A DNA stretch of 64,000 nt from Cladobotryum mycophilum (taxonomy: Eukaryota > Ascomycota > Sordariomycetes > Hypocreales > Hypocreaceae). Positions within the stretch are counted from its first letter, which is position 1; every line of letters starts with the position of its first letter. The stretch spans positions 5,394,001-5,458,000 of the forward strand of contig CM071590.1 in the NCBI GenBank assembly GCA_036429605.1, given 5' to 3'. The notes beneath the pieces are model-generated. The model was not told where the DNA came from. It saw only the letters and a list, made by a program, of their open reading frames with translations, and did no database searches. The position numbers were made by a program, and so were the translations under genes. Positions 1 through 12,136 of this stretch are shown here, in pieces.

Positions 1-186
1 TTCCCCCAACAAAGCATTGTTTTGTCACGACGACGATCAAGCGCAAACCGTGCACCACCGAACAGGCCTCAGGTAGGCTATTGTTAGTGTCACAAGAATC
101 CAAGACACGACAGAGAGAAAAAAAGATATATATACAAAAGAGAAACAAAAAAAAAGGCTTGTTGAACCCTTCCTCCAATTTTCAAG
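1..186 (+). promoter_or_regulatory. 5' flank of the ferric reductase gene
   Basis: Non-coding leader and partial promoter before the first ATG. The last 100 bases are A-rich on this strand, which is common in fungal 5' UTRs. No iron-regulator GATA-type cluster could be identified with confidence in the visible 186 bases, and the rest of the promoter lies outside the window. Confidence 0.4.
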
Positions 187-2058
187 ATGGACCTGCATCG
201 GCGGCACATTGCCCGTGGCATTGAGTCACTCATCCCTACGCCGGCACTACAAGTTAGGGGAGCAGATGCGTCCAACTCAGAGGTGCAGTCTAACCCGACC
301 ATCGCTCCCTATACAACCGCGCTAAATGGTGTCAATCAGCCTATGAACATGTTATTTAAGGATATACTGTGGTGGAGTTTGGGCGGCGCTGCTCTCTTGA
401 TTCTGGCCATTCGAATCATTGAGCTTTTCTGGGCCAAGCTTCGTCAAGTTTCGGCCATGTCGGTCCCTCGAGAGAAACAAGGATACTGGAAGATTTCACA
501 ATGGAGTTGGATGCCAGGCATGAAGAAGCATCTCATCTATGCACCCCTATGGAGCAAGCGACACAACCGAGAATTTCGACTTTCATCCGCCATCAACGTC
601 GGTACTCTGCCTTCACGATTACACATGCTCATCCTCATTGTGTACCTGGGTAGCAATCTCGCCTACATGTTCATCCTTAACTGGGAGAATAAGAACAAGT
701 TTGCCTTTTGCGCAGAACTGAGAGGGCGATCTGGCACACTTGCCCTCGTCAACATGATTCCACTCATTATTCTGGCCGGACGCAACAACCCGCTCATTCC
801 CATGTTGCAGATCAGTTTCGATACTTACAACTTACTGCATCGATGGATGGGCCGCATTGTGGTTTCCGAGGTTGTCATTCATACAGTCGCATGGGCTATT
901 CCCTCGGTAGCCAACAAAGGATGGTCCGGGGTTGCAAAGTCCATTAGTCACAGCCTCTTCATCGGATCTGGGTCGGTCGGAACGATTTGCTTGCTCTTGC
1001 TCATGATCACATCGGTATCACCACTACGACACGCACTCTACGAAACTTTCCTCAACGTCCACATTCTCCTTGCTGTCATTACCTTCGTTTGCACCTGGGT
1101 TCATTGCGCTTCTGCCAGTACTCCAGGTGGTCTTCCACAGCTGCCTTGGATTATGGCAGCTGTTGCCCTTTGGCTTGCCGACCGCTTCGCTCGCGTCATT
1201 CGTCTGGCATATGCCAACTGGTCTGACAAGGGCTACACAGATGCCTATTGTGAGGCCATGCCTGGTGAGGTGACAAGGGTTACTCTTCACCTTCCCCGAT
1301 ACCTTACTGTAAAACCTGGTACCCACGCATACTTGCGCTTCTGGGGCATCAACCCATGGGAGAGCCACCCCTTTTCCATCGCCTGGGTTGATCACGAGGA
1401 CCATCACGCATTGCCTATTTCCGAGAAGGAGACTATCAACCCCTTGGATCACTCCAACATTGTTACATCAGTGTCCTTCCTCATTGGTGCTCAGACGGGC
1501 ATGACCCGAAAGCTCTTCCAAGAAGCGAGCAAGCACGATAAGGGCATGCGAATCAGGGCGGCCATGGAGGGACCCTATGCCGGGCACCACAGTCTTGACT
1601 CGTATGGCCATGCCGTACTCTTCGCTGGCACAACGGGCATCACACACCAAATTTCCTATATAAAAAATCTACTCCAAGGCTACAATGCAGGCACAGTCGC
1701 CACAAGGCGGGTGACGCTAGTGTGGATCATTCGGGAGTACGAGTCCCTAGAATGGGTCCGCCCCTACATGGACCAGATCCTCCGCATTCCTAACCGCAAA
1801 GACGTCCTCCGCATCCAGGTCTTCGTCACACGACCAAAGAACCCGCGCGATGTCGCCAGCTCTAGCTCCACTGTCAAGATGTTCCCGGGGCGGCCGAATA
1901 TCGGTCTGCTGCTCCTGAAGGAAGTTCAGGAGCAGACTGGAGCCATGTGCGTGACCGTTTGCGGTCCCGGAAGTTTAGCAGACGACGTTCGCTCAGCCGT
2001 GAGGTTAGTCCAGGGTCCGACAGTGGTAGACTTTGTAGAGGAGAGCTTCACGTGGTGA
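187..2058 (+). CDS. Ferric reductase-like transmembrane oxidoreductase (FRE family)
   Basis: Single-exon ORF of 623 aa, the usual length for fungal FRE proteins. It should pass electrons from cytosolic NADPH through FAD and two hemes to ferric iron outside the membrane. One TM segment lies near residues 60-80, followed by a ferric-reductase core from about 140 to 335. The four expected heme ligands are visible as two His pairs with equal spacing, His218/His232 and His292/His306. An FAD-binding HPFSIAW motif lies near residue 394, followed by GPYAGHH (about 462), a nucleotide-binding AGTTGIT loop (about 480) and a terminal CGPG (about 597). No signal peptide is obvious. No iron permease or oxidase is adjacent, so the substrate (iron, copper or siderophore) is open. 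The FAD loop and both heme pairs look intact, so I expect a working enzyme. Confidence 0.9.
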   Translation: MDLHRRHIARGIESLIPTPALQVRGADASNSEVQSNPTIAPYTTALNGVNQPMNMLFKDILWWSLGGAALLILAIRIIELFWAKLRQVSAMSVPREKQGYWKISQWSWMPGMKKHLIYAPLWSKRHNREFRLSSAINVGTLPSRLHMLILIVYLGSNLAYMFILNWENKNKFAFCAELRGRSGTLALVNMIPLIILAGRNNPLIPMLQISFDTYNLLHRWMGRIVVSEVVIHTVAWAIPSVANKGWSGVAKSISHSLFIGSGSVGTICLLLLMITSVSPLRHALYETFLNVHILLAVITFVCTWVHCASASTPGGLPQLPWIMAAVALWLADRFARVIRLAYANWSDKGYTDAYCEAMPGEVTRVTLHLPRYLTVKPGTHAYLRFWGINPWESHPFSIAWVDHEDHHALPISEKETINPLDHSNIVTSVSFLIGAQTGMTRKLFQEASKHDKGMRIRAAMEGPYAGHHSLDSYGHAVLFAGTTGITHQISYIKNLLQGYNAGTVATRRVTLVWIIREYESLEWVRPYMDQILRIPNRKDVLRIQVFVTRPKNPRDVASSSSTVKMFPGRPNIGLLLLKEVQEQTGAMCVTVCGPGSLADDVRSAVRLVQGPTVVDFVEESFTW

Positions 2059-2536
2059 TGCAATGACGACTACGCAAAATCTTGGTTTTCTTTTTTTCTA
2101 TACTAGATACTATACTAGAGGAACTTCCAAACGGACTTTCCAATTTGATCTGTATATACTTTAGTCACAGGGGCGAAACGGCTTTTTTTTTTTGAGAAAA
2201 CATCTTGCATGGAAATGGAGATGGTACAGAGTTTTCTGCATTTTTTTGTTCGGCGCAAGGGGATTGCCATGATCATAGAATCGAATTTTGAAATGAAATG
2301 GACTTTCATGAACACATTGTCTGTTCTCTCATAATGATTGCTTGCTTAATGATACATTGTTTTTGTAGAATGAATCTTTTGTGACCTGAGCTTTCATCCA
2401 ATGCAGTCTTGTCTGTTGCTTGTAACTTTCTAGTTGAATTGATTAATGCCAATGTATTTTAAACTCCAACAAACCCAAACCAGCGCCTTCAAATGGCCAA
2501 ACCCTCTTCTCACCGCTAATCTCAACAATATAGGCC
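2059..2536. other. Convergent 3' intergenic region
   Basis: About 480 bases between the stop codons of two tail-to-tail genes. It is AT-rich, with T tracts around 2090 and 2182, as expected of opposing 3' UTRs and poly(A) regions. I see no gene in it. Confidence 0.5.
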
Positions 2537-4308
2537 TCACGCACCAACCGCTATTCCCAGCCCCAGCCCCAGATCCCCTACAGCATCGTCACCCACTCCG
2601 CGGAACCCCTCCTCTACCATCCATGCTCTGCCCTTTTCCCGCTGATGCAGGAACTCGCACGCGTTGCCGACGACTAAGAGACCCGGAGGACGAGATCCCT
2701 CTGCTTCGATAGCTTCGGCGACGTGGGCTAGGGTTGTGCGGATGATGCGTTGGTCCGGACAGCTTGCGCGCTCGATGACTGCGCAGGGAGTACTTGAAGG
2801 CCATAATGTGCGTTTCTTATCGCCTGAAGCGGTAGCTGTATCGAATGATTGATCTTCGTCAAGGTGGGTGGTGAGCTCTCGAACGAGACCAACGATACGA
2901 TGAAGCGCCATGAGGAACACTACCGTCCGCGAGGGCACGTACTCCGGCGGCGTAGGCGGTTTCCCTTTCTTCCCTGTCCCTGTGCAAATCAAGACCTGAT
3001 CCGCAACATCCCTCTGCGTGGCTGGTATGCCCGCAAAAAGCGGCGCACTCAACGCACTCGTCACGCCGGGCAAGACAATAACCTGCCCCTCCCCAAACCC
3101 ATGCTCCCTGAAATACGCCACTTCCTCGCCTCCCCTCCCATAAATGAACGGATCACCTTGCTTGAGGCGCAAGACGGTCTTGCCCTGGCGAGCGGCGTCG
3201 AGGGCAGTGACGTGCAGTTCTTCCTGCGCTTGGTCTGCGTTGCCGGGAAATTTGCGAGCAATGTGGACTTGTGTGCGGCGGGGGATGAGGTCCATCACAC
3301 CAGAGGGGACGAGCTTGTCGGCGAGGATGAGGTCGGCTGTTTGGATAGCGTGGTAGGTTGCGCGGGTGAGGAGGTGAGGGTGTCCTGGACCACTGCCTGC
3401 GAGGATGATTCTGCCTGTCTTACTGTCGGTGATATCACCAGAAGGGTCTCGCCGTCTTAAGATATCTACTTCTGCGGTACTAGCATAGGCTTCTAGGAGA
3501 CGGTCTACATCTTCATCTCCCACAGAGGCGAGCCTTTTCAGGGGCCAGTACTCGCAAACCTGACTTAGCCAGCGCATCCTCCTATTCCGCACATCCTCAT
3601 CCGTCACGAGCTTGTTAAACAGAGCGCTCTGGTCCACCGAGTCGTCCAAGTCGCCGGCAGACAGTCCGTGACTGTCTTCTTTCTGAATGCGCCTGCGAAC
3701 ATCACCCAGGCGGGCACATGCTGCGCCGAGGTTGGGCGGCAGGGAGGATGCTATTTCGCGGCGGATGCGGGAGGCCAGCTTGCATCCACGGCCGTTGGTG
3801 GTGACGCCGATTTGAAGAGGCCCATCGGTGTGCGTGGATAGGAGGGAGAAGGTGCAGAGATGAGGGGCGTCTACGACGTTGACGGGGATGCGATTGCGTT
3901 TGCAGAGTGATGATATATGTATACCTATGAGTGTGTTAGTCCCAATGCCCATGAAGACGACGAGTGGGGGTGAGTTGTACGCAATTCATCATCAGAGCCC
4001 GCTGTTACAAAGACAGCATCCACCACTCCCCCGACTTCCTCTCTCCCCAGCCGAAACAAATCCTCATCCTCAAAGGTTTTACGCTCCCACTTGACCAACC
4101 CCTCATCAATCTTGCCCTGTAGGCCATAATGCAGGTCCGCCGTCTCCGGCGCAATGAGTATAGGGTATGCGCCTGCATTGAGGGACTGTGTGCATCGCGC
4201 TCCTGCCAGGGGATTGGTACCTATTATGAGGTGAATGTTGCCGGTGCAATTGAGGCCAGCCAGCATGCAGTTGCTGCTGTTGATGTGAGAGCTGGAGGCT
4301 GTCGCCAT
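2537..4308 (-). CDS. MET1: Siroheme synthase / uroporphyrinogen-III C-methyltransferase, CysG-like
   Basis: Two exons (4308-3981 and 3924-2537) with a 56-nt GT-AG intron carrying an ACTAAC branch site; the spliced product is 571 aa. The N-terminal part is a Met8/CysG-like precorrin-2 dehydrogenase-ferrochelatase domain: NAD-binding loop IIGTNPLAGARC and the NVVDA motif holding the family's catalytic Asp, formed just after the splice. A sirohaem-synthase middle segment follows. The C-terminal half is a SAM-dependent tetrapyrrole methylase with GSGPGHPHLLT, DKLVP and RLKQGDPFIYGRGGEE. It should make siroheme for sulfite and nitrite reductases. The longer open frame to 4341 begins with TTG, so the first ATG at 4308 is taken as the start. 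Whether the N-terminal domain is catalytic or, as suggested for yeast Met1, partly degenerate cannot be settled by eye. Confidence 0.88.
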
Positions 4309-5742
4309 GCTTGGGACGTTGACCGGAGAGGAACCTTTCAAGGTTCGATTAGTCAGTGGCCTGATCTGATCTGATCGGTTCCTGCCTCCTAATTGTTTGT
4401 AGACCTGCTGCCGGATTTATCCTTGATGGCCAACTATGCTTTTGACCTCAGGTCTTAATTTGCAAGTAGAAACAACAACAACAATAATCATGATGATGAG
4501 AAGAGTCACATAGTTTTAGAGATGGCTTCTTTAATAGTAACCCTCCCATTTCCCGAATTAGCTTTTTCCAAACCCGCCCCTCCCCGACAACCCGAGAGTC
4601 AGATGCCGAAGGGCCGCACGTCTATTTTAATGTACTGACTGTTATCTCTTCTACCTTGTATACTAGGTTTTTCTCTTACTTCATCTCTCTGTTTGCTTTC
4701 AGTTTAGTTTCGTATTGATCAATCAGACCCCAAGTTGACGCAATCGCCCGCCTCGTGGGGCTGGCGTCTGGCCAATCATGCTTCTGCTGATTAGCAATTG
4801 CTCTTCTTATCACGCTTACCTAATATTTCTCAAGTTCAACCGGTTCGACCCCGCGGAGTTGCGAGGTCAGCGTAACAAAAGATAGGAGATGCTTCAACCG
4901 CTCTAAATCATGGAAATATCATGTGGCGATTCGTTGTTTCATATGGCTTAATCAGTGGTCTTTGACAGTAACTATTTTTGGAATAGGACTAAAAAATACT
5001 GGGTATAAATCATAGATTAATAGAAGAAAGTCCAACCGTTGGCTCTCTCATACATATTCACATGCCTGTATAGGGTAACATGTGGAAGTAGTAATGAAAT
5101 ACGGTTGCTACTATATGAAGTTATTTAGAAGTAAGTACCATCATGCACTCCAAGACTCTATATACTACCCTGTATTTTTGCTGTTAATGTGTTGCAAGTA
5201 CCTTTGAGATTGCTACCCGGTGTGCCATGCGCCAACCGAACACCTCCAGGGCTCTTAGAATTCTCATCGTAGCTAGCTATAAGCATCACTTAACTAACAC
5301 AGTTGCCTAATCGCATTGACTATGGGATTTGTCGTTTTAAAAACCTCACGCCCTCATGCTTTCTCACATGATGATGCACTAATATGGCGTCTGTATCATC
5401 AAACTTCTCTGCTGTCTGCTGGGAATGGCTCTGTGGTGTGATATACGATGACATTGATTTGTCTTTCAGCATTTCTCATGATGCCAATCCTACATGCATA
5501 TTCATTTATATTGTGGCATTGGCCAAACGTCTTGTCCCTTTTGAAGTCTCTGTGCGAGTGGCACTGGGTGGTGATGGTGATGGTGATAGATCTGAGCAAG
5601 AAATCCCTTCTATTTTACGTCTGGCAAGATTATCTCCTTGTATGACATGAAGATGATCGGGACGCTATACACTGCCTTTAGAGTTGCTACCTGAAAATAT
5701 GGAAGAGGGCTTAACACGTCTTGTTCAAACAACCATTAGGCA
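4309..5742. other. Intergenic region with siroheme synthase promoter
   Basis: About 1.4 kb between the divergent siroheme synthase gene and the HET relic. The first part contains pyrimidine-rich stretches typical of fungal promoters; the part from about 4900 is more AT-rich. Short ORFs around 5384-5650 show no recognisable domain and overlap in several frames. No RNA gene was identified. Confidence 0.4.
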
Positions 5743-7240
5743 GTGGATGGACGACTGCTGTCAAAACACGACAAATTTCGGCATATACAGCCTCTCGACA
5801 ACGGAGCGTGTAGTCTGCCAACTCGATTAGTAGATGTTGGTAGCCCAGGCGATAGCATAATCAGGCTTGTCGTTACGAGGACAAACCCGGCGCAAAATGC
5901 AGGGTCGAGTTATCTCATTTTGAGCTATTGCTGGGGTGCATCGAATGGCGCGGCAAAAAACAACACAAGATAATCTGCGGCAAAGAAGGGATCAAATTAA
6001 AATAGTACATTCTTCTAACTACAATTCGCGACGCTATTACGGTAACCAGGCTTATGGGTGTGCAGTATCTCCGGGCTGATGCCATGTGTATTGTTCAGCC
6101 AGATAACGACGGCTTTCTTGATGACCGGAATACTGAGGCAATTAGGATGGGAAGCTACTATTCCAATGCTCTGTGTTGTATATCAGGATCGTGTGCTGAA
6201 GATAGCTCAGACGGCTTCCTTACGGAAAGGCCATTGGCGAGGTTCTCATGGAAGTCATAAGACTACCTTAGTATCGGGATGAGTATTATTCTGTTGAAAT
6301 ACCGTTCTATGCTCAGGGGAGTGACACTACATCAACACCACTGATGAGTCGCGCATGGTGCTTGCAAGAATGGCTGCTCGCCCGCCGAACCCTGCACTGG
6401 ACGGCAACTGGTCTCATCTAGGAATGCGGCATTGCTATATTGAGAGAATGAGTCATTTGAGGATGTTTCATTTGTATTCAATGTCATTTTGGTAAGTAAG
6501 CATGATCGTCTTCTGTAAAGGATCTTGGACATGCCAAAGGAAGAAGCCCTAGGTACTCTGTGGTTCTCGCTTGTGCAAAGCTACTCTGCGATGAAGTTGA
6601 GCTACCTGACGGATCGCCTTGCTGCAATTAATGGAATTGCCAGTCATCTAAGTTCGCAGTACAACGTCAATTACTTTGCTGGCATCTTTGGCTCTCATGC
6701 CGAAAAGTCATTGCTCTAGCATGGCACAAGGTGTACAGGCAAGGGAGACATGATCAATCATTTCCCAACTTGGTCTTGGGCTTCGGCTCTGAAAGTTTTC
6801 TTCTCCGAGGGAAGGCAAAGACACGTATTATTTTGCTCAATGCCTCGATCCTGGGCAATTCCTCCCCCGGTTGACAAACCGACTTTGGAGAGCGTTCTAG
6901 ATGAAGGCTTCCGCTGGAGGCACCTCTTGTATGGCTTTTGCTCGACTTTCTGGGGGCGAGAGGGCGCTGTCGAGAAGTGGCAGACGAAGACTAACAGCCT
7001 GATATGGCAAGACACGAGAGTCACCATCAGGATGGACTGCCGGATGGAGAGCCATAGGCCCGTCAGAGATGGTGAGACTCTTGGTGGTTTGTCGACAACC
7101 CTACGAGGTGCCGTGGGAAGATGATTCATTCGAAATCCGGCGCGGTAGGTATCTGGGCCTGGTTGTAGACGGATTGAAAGAGGAGGGCGGTGACGATGCC
7201 TATGTGTGAGTGGAGCATTTTAAGATTGATGCCACCGAAA
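5743..7240 (+). pseudogene. Decayed HET-domain (heterokaryon incompatibility) gene
   Basis: Fragments of one HET-type protein follow each other in the right order but in different frames. Frame 1 (5743-5973) holds YLILSYCWG, the hallmark first HET block. Frame 3 (about 5990-6260) holds IRDAITVTRLMGVQYL, DAMCIVQ and RMGSYYSNA. Frame 2 (about 6335-6450) holds SRAWCLQEWLLARRTLHW and is broken by a TAG where HET proteins usually have Trp. Frame 3 (6525-6716) holds LTDRLAAINGIA, then a frame slip before PTWSWAS near 6768. A C-terminal RYLGLVVDGLKEEGGD piece lies near 7145-7195. HET proteins trigger programmed cell death on non-self recognition; this copy cannot make a full product. Some gaps could be introns, but the internal stops and the Arg replacing Trp in the YLW-D-CI block argue for decay. 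Confidence 0.8.
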
Positions 7241-7707
7241 ACAAAGAGGACTTGACTTACTTGGACAGGTGGAAATCGGAAATCAATCTCTTTTAGTGCT
7301 TGCTTGCTCCAATCTGCATAGACTTGTCATATTTAGCCAAAGGATACGGTAGAGCTGTATGTTTAAATGTGTCGTCTCTCGCAAACTTGTATCTGAGAAA
7401 TCTACTCTATTGGGGCAATGTCGTTTGCGGTCTAGTTGATAAGAGTTTATTGTAACCGTTGCCTCGCAAGTAGTATTGTGTTCCAGGTTTCGATAACTCT
7501 ATCCCTTTCAACCGTCTCGATACATAGTATTGAGGAGCAGTATGTGCCAGAACTCCCAAGTCTGAACCACCAACTTCATGCCATGCAACTCCGGTTATGA
7601 GGTTGGGCAGGGGCCAAGTAGTTTATCGCCGTTCTGGTTATTCTGGCATACTCTTGTCTCCTCACTCCGTTAATGGCAGTAATCAACTACGGATAAGAGA
7701 ATGAGTA
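7241..7707. other. Intergenic region
   Basis: About 470 bases between the HET relic and the 3' end of the membrane protein gene. A few HET-like residues may continue to about 7310. Nothing else is recognisable. Confidence 0.35.
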
Positions 7708-9546
7708 TTAGACTGTTTCATCCCTTGTCCGTGCAGAAGAAGGCGGGGTGAGGCTCGAACGTCGTTCGATATGGCCCTTGCACTGGTGGTGAGAACATCG
7801 TTGAAGCTTAAACTTCATCTCGTCGTTTGTCATGGGAAAGATCTGGGTACACTTCCAGTGCTCGTGGGGTTGTGCTTCCTCCGTTTCGTAAATGCGGCGG
7901 AAGAGCTGCGTTGCCGAGAGTGCCTTGAATCGGCTCGATGCGCTAGGCTTGGCTGACTGTTCGCTCATTTCCCTGCTCAGCGGACCAACTACCGGGGGCG
8001 ACTCCCGGAGAAGTCTATCGGACTGAGCCTGATACATGCGAAGGGTCAACTCCATTAGCAGCTCGGCCACCAAGACCACGGCGAGGACAATCAGGCCGAC
8101 CATGGAGAAGGTCTGGATAGCGGGATCCGGAACGACAAAGTCGCTCGCAATGTTTGTCCCTCGAGGACTCATCATGTTTATGAGTGCCGAGGTGTCATTG
8201 TCCTGATAGTCTTTGTAGAACTTGGTAGTGTCGGCAAAGACATTTCTTGATCTGACAAAGGTTGCCAGGATCAAGCGTTCCATGTCGGCGACCATGCTGG
8301 AGCCTTCCGCGTTGATCACGCCATAGGGGCTCGTCATCCTGGATTTGAGCGCCGAATCGCCGCTGACTATGCCTAGGTCCACCAAGACGGGAGTGGAAAA
8401 CATAATCTCCATGAGATCCAACAGCTGATCTTTTATCTTTATGCCGGGTATGGTCCTGAGATCATAGACGACATTGGCGCTGTGAGATGCATACCTCCAC
8501 CGATCCTGCTGCCAGCAGGATAGGACTGGTCTTCCGCGTTTAACCCACAACTGAACGCCTCTAACTGCCGAATAATTTGAAACCCGAGGCTCTGTTTTAT
8601 ACCAAAAGTCACCTCCAGGCTTGATGCTTGCTCTATGAGCCGAGGCGACGACGACGGCATAGGAAGAGTTACCGTCCTTCAAGTACTGGGCATCCCCATT
8701 TGGATGTCGTACAAAGCTTGCCGTAGGGGCGTTTGCGATGCTGTATCTGTCAATCGGGACCACTGTATTTTTACCATTGGGAAGCCCCCATAAATTATAG
8801 ACATCTTGGGTTTCGTTCTGGTGAACGATCCACCCGTATTCGGTTATGCAGGAGCCGGAGACTGTTAAAGCAAGGTCGGTTCCGTGCTGGAGACCTAGAT
8901 CAACGCCCGTGATGCTGAAGTTGTACGACAGCCTTCCCATTGTCTCCTCGTTATCCCAGTTACCCAGGCGCTCAAAGTTGAAATCCACCCGCCCTCGTGC
9001 GGACTCGGCGCTACCAAGGGCGCGTAAGTTCGCCGCAGCTAGGAGGCCATATCGCTGGAGGGTTCCGACGCGATCTTCCCGGGATACATTTTCTGGATAA
9101 TACAAAGTACTTGCCAAGGGGGAGGCAACGCTACCGACCTGAAGCATTGATGTTCCGACGATGCCCAATGCTGTACTCGCTCCAAACACTAGCAAGGCCA
9201 ACACGCAGAATGTAACGCCGTACATAAAGTCTGCCCACGAGTGCCGGAAATAGCGAGCACTATAGACTGCCAGCTCCCGAAACGCAAAAAGGGGGTCGTT
9301 GGAGTTGCGCAGCGTTACCAGCGCAGCAAACCTGCGGCGTGTTTGTGTCCCAGGGAACACCATCGCCACGAAACAGACGATGCTCCAGCAGCGAATGAAA
9401 ATGAGCGTCATGGCGACGGAAACGCCTGCAGTGAGGATTGTTCCATCATTGTCAGTAAGGGCTACTGCCCATACGTTCCCATTGCGAGTCGGCATGTGGA
9501 AAAAGGAGGTGAAGCCTAAGGCATATGTTTTATGTATGTCGACCAT
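7708..9546 (-). CDS. Unrecognised fungal membrane protein, 612 aa
   Basis: Long single-exon ORF starting at an ATG at 9546. I recognise no catalytic domain. Two hydrophobic segments lie near residues 36-62 and 105-132 and a third near 485-508 (core VGLIVLAVVLVAELL). They leave a loop of about 350 residues rich in N-x-S/T sequons, which suggests a large lumenal or extracellular domain. The C-terminal tail of about 100 residues is hydrophilic, Ser-rich and probably cytosolic, with a short Cys/His patch. The layout (two N-terminal TMs, big outer domain, one TM, tail) matches a widespread class of uncharacterised fungal plasma-membrane proteins. No neighbour suggests a role. The clean 1.8-kb frame next to a decayed gene argues that it is under selection. 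Confidence 0.75.
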   Translation of the reverse strand: MVDIHKTYALGFTSFFHMPTRNGNVWAVALTDNDGTILTAGVSVAMTLIFIRCWSIVCFVAMVFPGTQTRRRFAALVTLRNSNDPLFAFRELAVYSARYFRHSWADFMYGVTFCVLALLVFGASTALGIVGTSMLQVGSVASPLASTLYYPENVSREDRVGTLQRYGLLAAANLRALGSAESARGRVDFNFERLGNWDNEETMGRLSYNFSITGVDLGLQHGTDLALTVSGSCITEYGWIVHQNETQDVYNLWGLPNGKNTVVPIDRYSIANAPTASFVRHPNGDAQYLKDGNSSYAVVVASAHRASIKPGGDFWYKTEPRVSNYSAVRGVQLWVKRGRPVLSCWQQDRWRYASHSANVVYDLRTIPGIKIKDQLLDLMEIMFSTPVLVDLGIVSGDSALKSRMTSPYGVINAEGSSMVADMERLILATFVRSRNVFADTTKFYKDYQDNDTSALINMMSPRGTNIASDFVVPDPAIQTFSMVGLIVLAVVLVAELLMELTLRMYQAQSDRLLRESPPVVGPLSREMSEQSAKPSASSRFKALSATQLFRRIYETEEAQPHEHWKCTQIFPMTNDEMKFKLQRCSHHQCKGHIERRSSLTPPSSARTRDETV

Positions 9547-12136
9547 TTTTTAAATACCTATGGCGCCTCTTGATAGGTTAATTTTAGTTTCTCTTGGCCT
9601 TTTTTACTCGGGGGGGGGATACTCACATTCTAGGACCCTTTTATATTTATATATATTTATATCTATGTGCCCCTGGCTCATCTCTCACTGATTCTTGCGG
9701 TCATGCTTGCTCCGTCCAACCTTCTTTTCTTTTCGTTTTTGCGGCTCCTTTCTTTGGACAGGGGACATCCTGGTGTCTACCAATGACCCGGGGGACATTC
9801 TCGCATCACACCTACTATCGTGAGGCGTGCCTATCTTTCCAAATGCAGCATCAAAAAACGAAGAATGCCTCACCAACGTTATTTGTTCCACGTTTGCACA
9901 TAATTACACCATCGTGGCTTGCGGAGGCGATTGTATGCCAGGCTGCCCAGGAGGTTTGGGCCGACAGCTGAGCATGTTATACACGATAAAAGGATAAAAA
10001 TTTGTTGCCTTGATTGTAAAATTGGGCACTAGGTATATAGGTCTTGGGCATTCATACTTGAGGTATTCATTTGACCTATCATGGCCAATGAATCGAATAT
10101 GCATTGCAAATCTGTCACACCGCGCAGATATCGCAAGCGAGGACAAGGCAGATAGCCAGTATGCAACCTGACTTTGTGACACGTCATCTATCCATATGAG
10201 TCAGGATTTACAATCACGAACATGTGTGTTTCCATGGCTGGCTACTCTGTTAACAATTTGTGGGACATGCATATAAGAGGTGGATCGCCTTGACACCGAA
10301 CAGATGACCCTATAGGTCCAGATACAAATACAGCACATTCATGGGCCAGGAACCTATATGGATATCGAGCAGGAAGTATAACCCTATTGCTCTCTGCTTG
10401 AGCCATTGGACACGAATCTACCCGAACAACACTTAAATCAGGGGTTAGTATGATGACCTATTTCCAACTCAACTCTAATACTGACTGCAGTCTTTGCTAG
10501 GCATTGCGATGCCTTCCTACCTGGTCAAATTAATTCATTATATGTTGCTTAAGCGAGTGCCTGCGGATTTAATGTTCCGTTTCTTATTTAACCGACTTAC
10601 GCTTGCTGATTTAACGACATTTTAAAGAAATATCATCTCACAAATGTGGATGTCCCTCGTTGGCTGCTGCGTAATCTTTGGTTAACCGATGCGTACCCTA
10701 GAAGAATGAGTTTAGACATTTTGCTAGGCATGCTCGGGAAAGTGTGTTTATCAGTGCTAGCCCTGTCATCGCTATGGTACGCATCAACGGACACACCTAG
10801 ATGGCAACACAGCCTACACAACCATCAGTTACTGGCCAGTGTGTTGGGAAGGTAAAGAGCCCCTGGCTCCGTCAACCTTTGATGGCACCCCCCGAATAAC
10901 TCCAAAGTTTGGAAACTCAAGCCTGGGTTAATTGCCACTCTCAGTCCCATGCATGAAATCCTGCCAGACAAGGCTAAACTTTTGTTTATTTGTTTGACTA
11001 TGAACGACCGCTAGGTACGTAAATACAAAAGCCACCTCTGGGTAGAAGGTCGGTAGGAGCTAGAAATCTGAGCATCTCTATCCACTACGTTTCGCCGGAC
11101 AGGAGAAAATGATGGTCTCAATCTGTGTTCTGTAAATAGGGGTCGTAAGGGTTAGCAACCTCCACTTATTTCTGAAAGGCCTTGAAGCCTTTTGGTCTCT
11201 GTAGGAATTTAGCTAGCCTTTCGCCCGTGGAGGGTTCAGGGATGAAGTTCCTTGTCATGCCACACCAGGCAAAATCTCCGGGTTCTTTGGCTGGCCACAT
11301 CTGTATTACACGTGACGCCGTGTCCTGACCGCTCTGCTAGGAGTCTGTAAAATGCGCCGGGAAACCTGAGTTCATGTACTTTGACTGAGGCTCCTAGGTT
11401 CTAGGGTATGCAATGGCTCTTACACGTAGAGGGCAAGCAATTGGTCGCCCTAAGGCGGTTCCGGACACTCATGTGGACCGCCGCCTGGCAAACCGTCGGT
11501 CTTGCAGGACGTGGCAAATATTACCGCGTGAGTGAAGCATGTTTGCGTGCGATGCATACGAGGTCGCAGGTCGTGGGTTATTGTTGGTGGTACTTTTGCT
11601 CGTTAAGGATCCGGAGGTGCTGCACTCCGTTGCGCTGTCTTGCACCTTCTACAACATTTCGGTCAGGTGACAGCCCTTGGAACACATCATTGGGGTCTGG
11701 CCAACCCGCCATCGCCACGGATGCGCTGCCTGTAGTCTTTGCTGCTGGTTTGTGGACGTTCAGCTGGCCAGAGAATAATCAGGAGAGAAAGCAGGATAGC
11801 TATCGCCATGCCATGCCGTCATCGCTACCGCACCAGAAGTCAGTAATCTGTATGATTGGAAGCCAAGGGAAGTGCGGGAGGCAAGGAACCTACCGATGCC
11901 AGAACCATTACGGAGGACATGGAAATTGTGGATAAAGGCACGGCCATTTAGAGGCAAATGCGGTCGAGAGAAGGCTGGCAACCACACGATCGATTGACTG
12001 GCCAGGTAGGCAGAGAATGCGAAGCAGTGTAGGGCAGATGGATGCTTACAGAAACGACTAAAGCAGCGCGATGTCAAAGATGGGGGCGGGCGGATAGCCC
12101 AAAGAGGCAGGCGGTGTAATTTGCAGCCACTTACAC

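Noticed and set aside
187..4308. Iron-uptake cluster
   Set aside because: Ferric reductase and siroheme synthase only share an iron theme; no permease, multicopper oxidase or siderophore gene is present.
4309..4341. Eleven-codon upstream start of siroheme synthase
   Set aside because: The open frame starts with TTG; the first ATG is at 4308.
4845..4870. tRNA-like GGTTCGACCCC
   Set aside because: No complementary 5' acceptor strand or anticodon arm upstream.
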